Assembly: GCA_947380915.1 (NCBI GenBank)
Contig: CANCSY010000132.1
Span: 1 to 8,421, forward strand
DNA: 8,421 nucleotides
Direction: 5' to 3'
DNA from: Beijerinckiaceae bacterium
GTDB taxonomy: Bacteria; Pseudomonadota; Alphaproteobacteria; Rhizobiales; Beijerinckiaceae
This document shows positions 1 to 6,187 of the stretch, piece by piece. The notes under the pieces are model-generated. The model did not search any database and was not told the origin of the DNA. It saw only the letters and a list, made by a program, of their open reading frames with translations. Positions within the stretch are counted from its first letter, which is position 1. Every line of letters begins with the position of its first letter. The position numbers were made by a program, and so were the translations under genes.

Positions 1-1167
1 TGGCACTTCACCGAGATGCCCTATCCCTATCTGCCGCCTTTCGATGAGGTCTCGACGATTCGCGTCACCCTGCCGAGCAAGCATTTCGATCCGAAGATCG
101 GCGCCGATCTCTACAACCGCTACCTCGACGAGCACATGATCGCCGACGATCTCGGCCTCAACATGATGGTCAACGAGCATCACCAGACCGCCACCTGTCT
201 TGACGTCGCGGCGCCGCTGTCGCTGGCCATTCTGGCGCGGCAGACCTCCAAGGGGCGGATCTGCATTCTGGGCAATCCCATCGTCAACCGCGGCGATCCC
301 ATCCGCATCGCCGAGGAGATGGCGATGATCGACTGCATCTCGCGCGGGCGGCTGGAGGCTGGCTTCGTGCGCGGCGTGCCCTACGAGATTTTCGCCGCCA
401 ACACCAACCCCACCCATACGGTGGAGCGCCTGTGGGAAGGCATCGACATCTGCGTGAAGGCCTGGACCTCCCATGACGCGCCCTTCAATGTGGAGACGCG
501 CTTCACCCATCGCCGCGCCGTGAACGTCTGGCCGCGCCCCTATCAGGATCCCCATCCCCCCGTCTGGGTGACCGGGTCCAGCGATGTGGACTCCGTGCGC
601 CGGGCCGCTTCCAAGGGCTATGTCTTCGCCACCTTCCTGCAGCCCTGGCTGAAGGTGCGCGAACTCTTCGACGCCTATCGGAGCAGCTATGTGGACAATG
701 GCCAGCCCGGCGGCGGCGGCCTCGCCTTCATGCCCCTGCTATACGTGGGCGACACCGAGGCGGAGGCCGAGCGCGGCGCCCGCGAGCTGACCTGGTATCT
801 GAAGGCCAAGGTGGAGCCGCAGTTCCGCAATCCCCCCGGCTATGTGCCGGTCTCCGCCACCGCCGCCGCGCTGAAAACCAATGGCGACGCGCGCGCGCGC
901 AGCAACGACGGGTTGCGGCAGGTGACGCTGGAGCAGCAGCGGGAGCTGGGCGTGGTGATCTATGGCACGCCCGATCAGGTGGCGGCGCAGATCCGGCAGG
1001 AATATGAGCGCGTGGGCGGCTTCGACCACCTGCTGATGATGATGCAGGCGGGCTTCCTCGACCACAAGAGCACCGTGCGCAACATGACCCTCTTCGCCAA
1101 GGAGGTTTATCCGCAGATCAAGGACCTGCCGGGCACCAGGCAGATCATGGCGGCCGCCGCCGAATAA
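1..1167 (+). CDS. LLM-class flavin-dependent oxidoreductase (5' end outside window)
   Basis: Luciferase-like monooxygenase family: enzymes that use reduced FMN (or F420) and usually O2 to oxidise small organic substrates; cytoplasmic. The frame is open from base 1 and gives 388 visible residues. The Met at base 16 falls inside the conserved first beta strand (WHFTEMPYPYLPP) and has no convincing ribosome site, so the true start lies just upstream of the window. Visible family features, numbered from the first visible residue, are the NEHHQT segment (58-63), the DPIRIAEEMAMID...GRLEAGFVRG stretch (about 99-125) typical of the TIM-barrel core, and WVTGSS, which begins the phosphate-binding part of the barrel. 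Total length near 390 residues fits the long SsuD/limonene-monooxygenase-like subgroup. The substrate cannot be read from sequence. No flavin reductase partner is visible. The gene converges on the SWIB gene. Family assignment is firm; a role in aromatic catabolism with the genes at 2267-7192 is inference. Confidence 0.9.
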   Translation, partial: WHFTEMPYPYLPPFDEVSTIRVTLPSKHFDPKIGADLYNRYLDEHMIADDLGLNMMVNEHHQTATCLDVAAPLSLAILARQTSKGRICILGNPIVNRGDPIRIAEEMAMIDCISRGRLEAGFVRGVPYEIFAANTNPTHTVERLWEGIDICVKAWTSHDAPFNVETRFTHRRAVNVWPRPYQDPHPPVWVTGSSDVDSVRRAASKGYVFATFLQPWLKVRELFDAYRSSYVDNGQPGGGGLAFMPLLYVGDTEAEAERGARELTWYLKAKVEPQFRNPPGYVPVSATAAALKTNGDARARSNDGLRQVTLEQQRELGVVIYGTPDQVAAQIRQEYERVGGFDHLLMMMQAGFLDHKSTVRNMTLFAKEVYPQIKDLPGTRQIMAAAAE

Positions 1168-1180
1168 GCGCGCAGCGCAG

Positions 1181-1206
1181 TGGCCAGCGGGACGCCCCGC
1201 TGGTCA
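1181..1206. terminator. Convergent-gene hairpin terminator
   Basis: An 11-bp stem (1181-1191 with 1196-1206, one G-T pair) closes a 4-base loop (ACGC) in the 36-base gap between the convergent LLM and SWIB genes, overlapping the SWIB stop codon. On the plus strand it is followed only by TTTC, so the U-tract is short. It probably ends transcription of the LLM gene and may act in both directions. Confidence 0.6.
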
Positions 1207-1491
1207 TTTCAGGTGTCTGGCTAGGTGCTTGTTCATCTCGAACATGCTCACCTTCTCCTTGTTGTCGAAGATGGCCAGCAGCTTGGCGTCCGAGAGGATC
1301 TCGCGCTTGTTCTGCTCGTTCTGCAGCTTGTGCTCCTTGATATAGGCCCACATGCGGCTCACCACCTCGGAGCGGGCCAGCGGTTCCGCGCCCACGACGG
1401 CCGCCAGTTCCTTCGAGGGGTGAAGTGGTTTCATGAAAGCGCCCACCGCCTTTGGGGTGGGCTTGGCCGTACCGCTATCGCTTGGCGCCAT
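1204..1491 (-). CDS. SWIB/MDM2-domain small protein
   Basis: A 95-residue protein that is almost entirely one SWIB/MDM2 domain. A short Pro/Lys-rich N-terminus (1-20) is followed by the domain from about residue 21: HPSKELAAVVG, then PLARSEVVSRMWAYIKEHKLQ, then NKREILSDAKLLAIF, then VSMFEMNKHLARHL at the C-terminus. This order and spacing match the SWIB fold known from eukaryotic SWI/SNF subunits, chlamydial topoisomerase fusions and stand-alone bacterial proteins. The start is supported by GGAGG at 1497-1501, five bases before ATG. It lies 64 bases downstream of the vapC stop on the same strand and could be read through from it, but has its own strong ribosome site. The role of stand-alone bacterial SWIB proteins is poorly known. 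DNA association is a guess from chlamydial relatives, and no enzymatic residues are seen. Confidence 0.9.
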   Translation of the reverse strand: MAPSDSGTAKPTPKAVGAFMKPLHPSKELAAVVGAEPLARSEVVSRMWAYIKEHKLQNEQNKREILSDAKLLAIFDNKEKVSMFEMNKHLARHLK

Positions 1492-1496
1492 TGCAA

Positions 1497-1501
1497 CCTC
1501 C
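1497..1501 (-). promoter_or_regulatory. Ribosome binding site of the SWIB gene
   Basis: GGAGG on the minus strand, five bases upstream of the ATG at 1491-1489. It fixes the start of the SWIB protein and shows that the gene can be translated independently of vapC. Confidence 0.7.
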
Positions 1502-1555
1502 GATCATCAGCGGTGGAACACCGGCGGAGGGGGGAATGTTCCCGGGGGTGAGGGG

Positions 1556-1960
1556 TTAGCGGGCGTCTTCCAGAAAGGGGTTGACGATCCGCAGGTCGCC
1601 AAAAGCGCGTTGATGCTGCATGTCCTCGCTGAACAGGGTGTCGCAGCCGGCCTCAAGCGCGGCGGCGACGATCAAGGCATCATAGAGGCTCAGGCCATGC
1701 TCGCGCGCGAGGACCACGGCGGCGGCGTGGATTTCGAAGGTGAGTGGGACGGCCTCGTCAAGCGCGTCATCCACATCGCCAAGAACCTTCTCGATTTCCG
1801 TCCAGCTGCGCCTGTGCTTCTTGCGCAGGACATTGGCGAGCTCATTGAGCACCTGAACGCTGATGACCCCGCCCTTCGCCATAAGCGTCCGAGCTCGCTC
1901 CCCTTTTCGATCAGCTTCCTGCGCATAGACGAGGATGTTGGTATCGAAAAAGGCCCTCAC
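1556..1960 (-). CDS. vapC: PIN-domain ribonuclease toxin, VapC type
   Basis: A 134-residue PIN-domain protein. Members are Mg/Mn-dependent endoribonucleases that cut tRNA or rRNA when released from their antitoxin. The acidic active-site set is complete: Asp6 in the opening FFDTNILVYA motif, Glu40 in VQVLNE, Asp94 in LSLYDALI, and Asp113 (with Glu112) in LFSEDM. Length is normal for VapC. It begins with GTG at 1960-1958, overlapping the antitoxin stop as GTGA, the usual coupled toxin-antitoxin arrangement with the antitoxin first. Expression is probably controlled through the operator at 2198-2224. No damage or frameshift is seen, so it should be functional. The RNA target cannot be predicted. 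Confidence 0.93.
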   Translation of the reverse strand: MRAFFDTNILVYAQEADRKGERARTLMAKGGVISVQVLNELANVLRKKHRRSWTEIEKVLGDVDDALDEAVPLTFEIHAAAVVLAREHGLSLYDALIVAAALEAGCDTLFSEDMQHQRAFGDLRIVNPFLEDAR

Positions 1961-2187
1961 CGCTCATTGGCCTCGTCGCGATCAAATTTGTAATCGGCGG
2001 GCGCGGTCCAGCCGCGCAAACGCATGTTTTCCAGCGCACGTTTGCGCCGCTGGTCCTTCTCGACCATGAGCGTGCGATTGACCACCTCGACGACATCGAT
2101 CTTGTCACCCTCGACGAGGCTCATGTCATCCACGAGCTTCTTGGGCAGCCGCACCGCCAGGCTGTTGCCCCATCTCGAAACCTGCAT
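1957..2187 (-). CDS. vapB: AbrB/MazE-like antitoxin (VapB role)
   Basis: A swapped-hairpin AbrB/SpoVT-family DNA-binding antitoxin of 76 residues from the preferred start. The N-terminal MQVSRWGNSLAVRLPKKLV and following EGDKIDVVEV form the DNA-binding beta-hairpin module. The basic and then acidic C-terminus (KDQRRKRALENMRLRGW...DRDEANER) would wrap the toxin. An in-frame ATG exists 12 bases further upstream (2199-2197), but GGAGGT at 2192-2197 stands four bases before the ATG at 2187, and family members start at MQVS-like sequence, so the shorter form is chosen. The gene overlaps vapC by four bases. The protein probably binds the palindrome just upstream of its own gene and represses the pair. 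The longer 80-residue form remains possible. Confidence 0.9.
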   Translation of the reverse strand: MQVSRWGNSLAVRLPKKLVDDMSLVEGDKIDVVEVVNRTLMVEKDQRRKRALENMRLRGWTAPADYKFDRDEANER

Positions 2188-2191
2188 GATG

Positions 2192-2197
2192 ACCTCC
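2192..2197 (-). promoter_or_regulatory. Ribosome binding site deciding the antitoxin start
   Basis: GGAGGT on the minus strand lies four bases before the ATG at 2187-2185 and would be inside the coding region if the upstream ATG at 2199 were used. This favours the downstream start. Confidence 0.7.
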
Positions 2198-2224
2198 ATG
2201 ATATACTTTTCAAATGTATATCAT
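2198..2224. promoter_or_regulatory. Toxin-antitoxin operator palindrome with embedded -10
   Basis: A 27-bp AT-rich palindrome centred on base 2211. Outer arms ATGATATAC (2198-2206) and GTATATCAT (2216-2224) are perfect, and the inner TTT/AAA also pair, so 12 of 13 positions match, with a single mismatch at 2207/2215. It sits directly upstream of the antitoxin ribosome site in an otherwise GC-rich region. On the minus strand it overlaps TATGAT (2225-2220), a good -10 hexamer; no clear -35 is seen. This is the expected place and form for a VapB-VapC autorepression site. Confidence 0.75.
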
Positions 2225-2246
2225 AGAAAGTCCGGATCAAGCCAGT

Positions 2247-2264
2247 GGGCGGATCCACCCGCCC
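2247..2264 (-). terminator. Possible weak terminator after the UbiD-family gene
   Basis: A 6-bp all-GC stem (GGGCGG 2247-2252 with CCGCCC 2259-2264) and 6-base loop lie three bases past the stop of the UbiD-family gene. There is no T-tract on the minus strand, so read-through into the toxin-antitoxin genes is possible. Confidence 0.3.
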
Positions 2265-2266
2265 CC

Positions 2267-3820
2267 TCACGGCAGCAGGTAATGACCCCGCGCGTCCCGC
2301 GTCAGCCCCCGCCTTTGGCGCAGCTGGTCCAGCACGCGCACGATCTCGCGGCCGTCGCGGCTGCCCATGGCGGCCATCAGGTCCTCGAAAGACTTGGGTC
2401 CATGCTCCAGCGCCGCCTCCACGCTGGCAAAGCGCGCGCCCTCGAAGCGCGGCGCCTCGGGGACGGACATGTCGAGCCGACCACCCGAGCCGAAGGGCCA
2501 GGTGAGGTCATAGCCCGCCTTGCCGCCCACGCGGGCGTCGGCAAGGGAGGGATCAAGCGGCAGGGTGCGCATGCCCGATAGCACCACCAGATCCCGGTCC
2601 GGCTGGAAGCGGGTGGCCAGCGCCCAGTCGATCTGCTCATCGCAGTAGATGTCGATGTCGGGATCGACCACGAAGACATTCTTGATATTGCCAAGGCAAG
2701 CAAGCGCAGTCGCGATGGCGTTGCGCGCCTCGCCCGGCACCCTCTGGCGCAGCGATATCCGCACATTGAACATGCCGCCGCTGGAGCCGGTGGCGTAGAC
2801 GCCCAGCGGCTCGCGCACCGCCGTCTCCAACGCGCGCCAGACCATGACCTCCGTGCGGATGGCGTTGAGCTGGGCCGTATCCGTGCGGCTCATGGCCCGC
2901 CCGCCGATGCTCATGCACTGGAATAGCGCATCCTTGCGATGGGTGATCGCGGTGACGTGGAAAACCGGGTTGCGCTTGAGGGCGCCGTAATAGCCCAGAA
3001 ACTCGCCGAACGGCCCCTCGGGCTCCACATGGCCGCGCTCGTCCAGATAACCCTCGATCACATATTCGGCGTCGGCGGGCACGCGGATGTCATTGGTCAC
3101 GCATTTCACCACCGGCAGGGGCGCGGCGCGCAGCGACGACACGAGACCCAATTCGTCCACCGGCACGCGCATCATGGCGGCCATGTAGTCGATGGGATGC
3201 GCGCCCACCACGAAGGCCACCGGAAAGGGCCCATCCTTCACATTGGCCTCATAGATCGCGCGGAAGTCGCTGGGCGAGACCAGATCAATCCCCGCCTCGC
3301 GCGGGCCGCGCAGCATCAGGCGGCGAATGCCTGAATTGGTCATGCCCGTGCGGGGATCGACGACGAAATCAATGCCGGCGGAAATATAGGGCGCGCCATC
3401 GGCGCCATGTTGCAGATGGGCGGGAAGGCGCGTGAGATCGGCCTCCTCGCCGCGCAAGACGACCTGCTGCACGGGGGCGCGGGCGGAGTCCATTTCAACG
3501 ATCTGCGGCGCGAGGCGCAGGCGCCTTTGCACCTCCTCGCGCACCTTGTCGGGCGCCACGCCAAAGGCGATGGCGAGGCGCGAGCGGCTGCCGCAGACAT
3601 TGGCGACCAACTCCTGCGCGTCAGCGCCGACGCTGGTCACATGCACGGCCTTCGCCTGCCCGTCGATCAACTCGGGGAGGTCCACGAGATCGCAGGGCGT
3701 GTCATGGGTGATCAGCTCGCCTGCCGCGCACAGGGTTTCGACGAAGCGACGCAGACGAAACCGTTCGAGATCATCGTTTGAAATGGAATCCTGTCCCGAC
3801 ACCTGAACTGCTCCTGTCAT
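2267..3820 (-). CDS. UbiD-family prenylated-FMN (de)carboxylase
   Basis: A 517-residue member of the UbiD family: reversible decarboxylases of aromatic or alpha,beta-unsaturated acids that use prenylated FMN made by UbiX. The signature is intact. GMTNSGIRRL carries Asn162 and Arg167 (the Arg173 equivalent of fungal Fdc1). HVEPEGPFGEFLGYYG carries Glu268 and Glu273, spaced like the Glu277/Glu282 pair of Fdc1. Length matches the family. Translation could open at 3925, but that would add 35 Arg-rich residues overlapping the preceding gene. ATG at 3820 overlaps that gene's stop as ATGA, with GGGG six bases before it, so 3820 is chosen. It is cotranscribed with and translationally coupled to the MetE-like gene. 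No ubiX is visible. The pairing with a ring-cleavage dioxygenase across the divergent promoter points to a hydroxybenzoate-type substrate rather than ubiquinone synthesis, but this is inference. Confidence 0.93.
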   Translation of the reverse strand: MTGAVQVSGQDSISNDDLERFRLRRFVETLCAAGELITHDTPCDLVDLPELIDGQAKAVHVTSVGADAQELVANVCGSRSRLAIAFGVAPDKVREEVQRRLRLAPQIVEMDSARAPVQQVVLRGEEADLTRLPAHLQHGADGAPYISAGIDFVVDPRTGMTNSGIRRLMLRGPREAGIDLVSPSDFRAIYEANVKDGPFPVAFVVGAHPIDYMAAMMRVPVDELGLVSSLRAAPLPVVKCVTNDIRVPADAEYVIEGYLDERGHVEPEGPFGEFLGYYGALKRNPVFHVTAITHRKDALFQCMSIGGRAMSRTDTAQLNAIRTEVMVWRALETAVREPLGVYATGSSGGMFNVRISLRQRVPGEARNAIATALACLGNIKNVFVVDPDIDIYCDEQIDWALATRFQPDRDLVVLSGMRTLPLDPSLADARVGGKAGYDLTWPFGSGGRLDMSVPEAPRFEGARFASVEAALEHGPKSFEDLMAAMGSRDGREIVRVLDQLRQRRGLTRDARGHYLLP

Positions 3821-4938
3821 GCGCTGCCCCAAACCTCGCGCGCGGTCTCCACGATGAGCTGGAGTTTTTCGAACTCGCGCTCCACCGTCATGGTTTCGCC
3901 GCCGATGCCGCTGGAGAAGCCGCACTGGGCGCTGAGCGCGAGCTGGTCGAGCGGCGCATATTTGGCGGCCTCCTCGATGCGGCGCTTGAGATCGTCCTTG
4001 GTCTCCATCACCGAGCTCTTGGTGGTCACGAGGCCCAGCACCGCCACCTTGCCCTTGGGCAGGAAGCGCAGGGGCTCGAAGCCGCCAGCGCGCTCGCTGT
4101 CGAATTCAAGGAAATAGCCGGTGACGTTCACCTCGTTGAACAAGAGGTCCGCGACCGGCTCATAGCCGCCTTCGGCGATCCAGGCGCCGGCGAAATTGCC
4201 CCGGCACAGATGCATGCAGATGGCCATGTCGGCGGGCTGGCCCGCGATGGAATCATTGATGAGCTTGGCGTAGGTCTTCGGCAGCTGATCGGGATCCTCG
4301 CCAAAGCCGACCGCCTGCTCGCGCAGCACGGGATCGCAGAGATAGGCGAGGTTGACTTCGTCGATCTGCGCATAGCGGCAACCCTTGGCGTAGAGGTCGC
4401 CGAGTTCCTGGCGGTAAACCTGCGAAAGGTCGGCGAAGAAATCGGCCATGTCGGGATAGGCGACCTCATCGACCGAGCTGCGCCCGCCGCGAAAATGCAG
4501 GATCGTGGGCGAGGGCATGGTGACCTTGGGGGTCGCCTTGGCGATGGAGGCCAGATATTCGAAATCGCCCACGAACATGGGGCCGGGGCGGGAAATCTTG
4601 CCCCGCACTTCCAGCGTCGGTGGCTTGTGGTCGCGGGCGCCGACCTTGGAATGGAAGCGCACATTAAGCTTGGCTTCGGCGGGGGCCACATTCGCGATCT
4701 TCAGCAGGAAGTCGCGCTGCCAGGAAAAGCGGTTGAATTCGCCGTCGGTGACGACCTTCAGCCCCACCTCCTCCTGCATGCGCACCACTTCGCGGATGGC
4801 CTCGTGCTGGATGTCGAGCAGTTGCGCTTGCGACATCAGGCCGGACTTGGCCGCCTCGCGCGCGTCGATGAGCGCCTGGGGGCGGATGAGGCTGCCGACC
4901 TGGTCGGCGCGGAAAGGCGGCGTTGCGCGAGCGGACAT
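3817..4938 (-). CDS. Core MetE-like zinc methyltransferase (methionine synthase II family)
   Basis: A 373-residue protein of the UROD/MetE-like superfamily. It corresponds only to the C-terminal catalytic half of cobalamin-independent methionine synthase (full MetE is about 750 residues). All four zinc ligands are visible: His243 and Cys245 in CMHLCRGN, Glu278 in YFLEFDSERAG, and Cys339 in LSAQCGF. The N-terminus FRADQVGSLIRP and the QIDEV segment (191-195) also match. Members move methyl or alkyl groups to thiols: methyl-folate or methyl-corrinoid to homocysteine, or epoxide to coenzyme M in the related XecA. The start at 4938 is chosen over the upstream 5019 because GGAG (4944-4947) lies five bases before it and the extra residues are Arg-rich and non-conserved. 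It overlaps the UbiD-family gene by four bases. Given its neighbours, O-demethylation or thiol conjugation of an aromatic or its product is possible but unproven. Ordinary methionine synthesis is the alternative. Confidence 0.9.
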   Translation of the reverse strand: MSARATPPFRADQVGSLIRPQALIDAREAAKSGLMSQAQLLDIQHEAIREVVRMQEEVGLKVVTDGEFNRFSWQRDFLLKIANVAPAEAKLNVRFHSKVGARDHKPPTLEVRGKISRPGPMFVGDFEYLASIAKATPKVTMPSPTILHFRGGRSSVDEVAYPDMADFFADLSQVYRQELGDLYAKGCRYAQIDEVNLAYLCDPVLREQAVGFGEDPDQLPKTYAKLINDSIAGQPADMAICMHLCRGNFAGAWIAEGGYEPVADLLFNEVNVTGYFLEFDSERAGGFEPLRFLPKGKVAVLGLVTTKSSVMETKDDLKRRIEEAAKYAPLDQLALSAQCGFSSGIGGETMTVEREFEKLQLIVETAREVWGSA

Positions 4939-4991
4939 AAGGACTCCCTGACGTTGGCGGCTCCGAAGGCTGGAGCGCGCACGACAGCGCC

Positions 4992-5020
4992 TGCATAAAC
5001 GAAGGCCGCGCCAGCGCAAA
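4992..5020 (-). promoter_or_regulatory. Candidate promoter of the MetE-like/UbiD operon
   Basis: On the minus strand TTTGCG (5020-5015) and TATGCA (4997-4992) are separated by 17 bases, giving a plausible -35/-10 pair and a leader of roughly 45-50 bases before the ATG at 4938. The -35 coincides with one copy of the GCGCAAA repeat, so a repeat-binding regulator would compete with or touch polymerase here. The hexamers are only moderate matches to the sigma-70 consensus. Confidence 0.35.
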
Positions 5021-5098
5021 GCCCGACCAGATCAATGCCCCTTGCGCAAAGCCCCTCTATCAAGACAAAAGGGGAGCGCAAACAGGGGCGCGGCGCAA
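5014..5098. repeat. Direct repeats (GCGCAAAGCCC) in the divergent regulatory region
   Basis: GCGCAAAGCCC occurs exactly twice, at 5014-5024 and 5044-5054, a 30-bp period (about three helical turns). Shorter copies follow: GCGCAAA at 5076-5082 and GCGCAA at 5093-5098. The second copy lies within a perfect TTGCGCAA palindrome (5042-5049). The array sits between the divergently transcribed MetE-like/UbiD and binding-protein/dioxygenase genes. It is a good candidate for cooperative binding by a transcription factor controlling both sides. The regulator is not in the window. Confidence 0.5.
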
Positions 5099-5114
5099 GG
5101 ATGCAGCCCCGGGT

Positions 5115-5120
5115 GGAGGA
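5115..5120 (+). promoter_or_regulatory. Ribosome binding site of the substrate-binding protein gene
   Basis: GGAGGA lies six bases before the ATG at 5127. It selects this start over the in-frame ATG two codons later. Confidence 0.7.
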
Positions 5121-5126
5121 CCGTCC

Positions 5127-6164
5127 ATGCATATGCGTTTCATCAAGCAGCTTGTTCCCCTCGCCCTGGTGGGCCTCGCCTGTCTCGCCCCAGCCGCGCA
5201 GGCGGCTGAAAAGCTCAAGATCGCCATCATCGGCGGCACCGGCGACATCCCCTTCTATCTCGCGGACGCCAAGGGCTGGTTCGCGCAGGAGGGGCTTGAG
5301 GTGGAGATGATCACCTTCGATTCCGGCGCCCACATGATCGCCCCCATGGCCAGCGGCGACATCGATGTGGGCACCGGCGCGGTCGCGGCCGGGCTCTACA
5401 ATGCCTTCGAGCGTGAGATCACCATCCGCATCGTCGCCGACAAGGGGCGCAATGTTAAGGGCATGTCCTTTCAGGGCCTGATGGTGCGCAAGGCGCTGGT
5501 GGAGTCGGGCGCGGTGCGCAAGGTTGCTGACCTCAAGGGCCGCAAGATGGCCTTCACCGGCCCGGGCGCCAATGATTCGGCCGTCATTGACGAGGCCGCG
5601 CGCAAGGCGGGCTTCACCTTCAACGATATTGAATCGGTCTATCTGGGTCTTGGCGCCCAGCTCGCCGCCTATCAGAACGGCGCCATCGACGCGAGCATCA
5701 TGCCCGAGCCCTTCCGCACCAATGTGATGAAGACTGGCGCGGCGGTGGAGCTGCTGCCCGTGGCGGATCTGCGCGACGATGACCAGACGGGCGTGGTCAT
5801 GTATAGCGACAGCCTCATCCGCAAGCGGCCGGAGGTGGCGGCCAAGCTGATGAAGCTCTATATCCGCGCCGCCCGCTACTACAACGACTCCCTCAAGGGC
5901 GGAAAAATCGCCGGCGCCAACGCCGATGAGATCATCGACGTCATGGCGAAATATTCCTCCCTCAAGGACAAGGACGCCCTGCGCGCCATCGTGCCCAGCG
6001 CCATCGACGCGGATGGACGCCCCAGCCTCGACAGCCTGCGCGCCGATCTCGAATTCTACAAGGCGCAGGGCCTCGTGAAATCCGCCATCACGGTCGATCA
6101 GGCGGTGGACATGAGCTGGGTGGAGCGGGCCGTGAAGGAACTCGGCCCCTACAAAGCCAAATAA
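5127..6164 (+). CDS. Periplasmic ABC-transporter substrate-binding protein (NitT/TauT/SsuA type)
   Basis: A 345-residue exported solute-binding protein of the NMT1/SsuA-like fold, which delivers sulfonates, nitrate, aromatic acids or similar small anions to an ABC importer. The N-terminus is a classical Sec signal: basic residues 4-7, a hydrophobic core (about 9-22), and probable cleavage after AQA at 26. The mature protein begins with AEKLKIAIIGG and then shows FYLADAKGWFAQEGLEVEM (43-61), MASGDIDVG (74-82) and the AYQNGAIDASIMPEPF region. These are the usual ligand-cleft segments of this family. There is no lipobox at Cys19. It is followed after 23 bases by the extradiol dioxygenase gene, so the two are probably cotranscribed, suggesting the ligand is an aromatic compound or precursor. 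Permease and ATPase genes are not in the window. The ligand cannot be assigned from sequence. Confidence 0.92.
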   Translation: MHMRFIKQLVPLALVGLACLAPAAQAAEKLKIAIIGGTGDIPFYLADAKGWFAQEGLEVEMITFDSGAHMIAPMASGDIDVGTGAVAAGLYNAFEREITIRIVADKGRNVKGMSFQGLMVRKALVESGAVRKVADLKGRKMAFTGPGANDSAVIDEAARKAGFTFNDIESVYLGLGAQLAAYQNGAIDASIMPEPFRTNVMKTGAAVELLPVADLRDDDQTGVVMYSDSLIRKRPEVAAKLMKLYIRAARYYNDSLKGGKIAGANADEIIDVMAKYSSLKDKDALRAIVPSAIDADGRPSLDSLRADLEFYKAQGLVKSAITVDQAVDMSWVERAVKELGPYKAK

Positions 6165-6187
6165 CGAAACATCCAAGAGGACAGAAA

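Noticed and set aside
891..900. GCGCGCGCGC dinucleotide run inside the LLM gene
   Set aside because: It encodes a plausible Ala-Arg surface stretch in a GC-rich gene, without frame disruption; most likely compositional.
1511..1543. Two small hairpins (CGGTG/CACCG and GGGAA/TTCCC) between vapC and SWIB
   Set aside because: Stems are five bases with loops of two or three, and there is no T-tract; too weak to call a terminator or regulatory RNA.
1433..1993. 186-codon plus-strand frame over the SWIB/vapC region
   Set aside because: It runs antisense to two clear domain proteins and their intergenic space, and has no own motifs.
3821..3925. 35-residue N-terminal extension of the UbiD-family protein
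   Set aside because: It is Arg-rich, overlaps the conserved C-terminus of the MetE-like gene, and the ATGA junction at 3817-3820 gives a better coupled start.
3778..4998. 406-codon open frame on the plus strand opposite the MetE-like gene
   Set aside because: It is the antisense shadow of a gene with full family motifs and zinc ligands. Its translation is low-complexity His/Ala/Gly/Leu-rich and shows no domain, as expected from GC-rich antisense frames.
4939..5019. 27-residue N-terminal extension of the MetE-like protein
   Set aside because: It would swallow the ribosome site at 4944-4947 and the candidate promoter -10; the residues are Arg/Cys-rich and unlike the family N-terminus.
5052..5074. 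CCCCT/AGGGG inverted pair in the divergent region
   Set aside because: A 5-bp stem with a 13-base loop is expected by chance in this composition; the direct repeats are the stronger signal there.
4836..6176. 446-codon open frame on the minus strand opposite the binding-protein gene
   Set aside because: It is antisense to a well-supported exported protein and crosses the divergent promoter region. The composition is typical of shadow frames and there is no ribosome site or recognisable domain.
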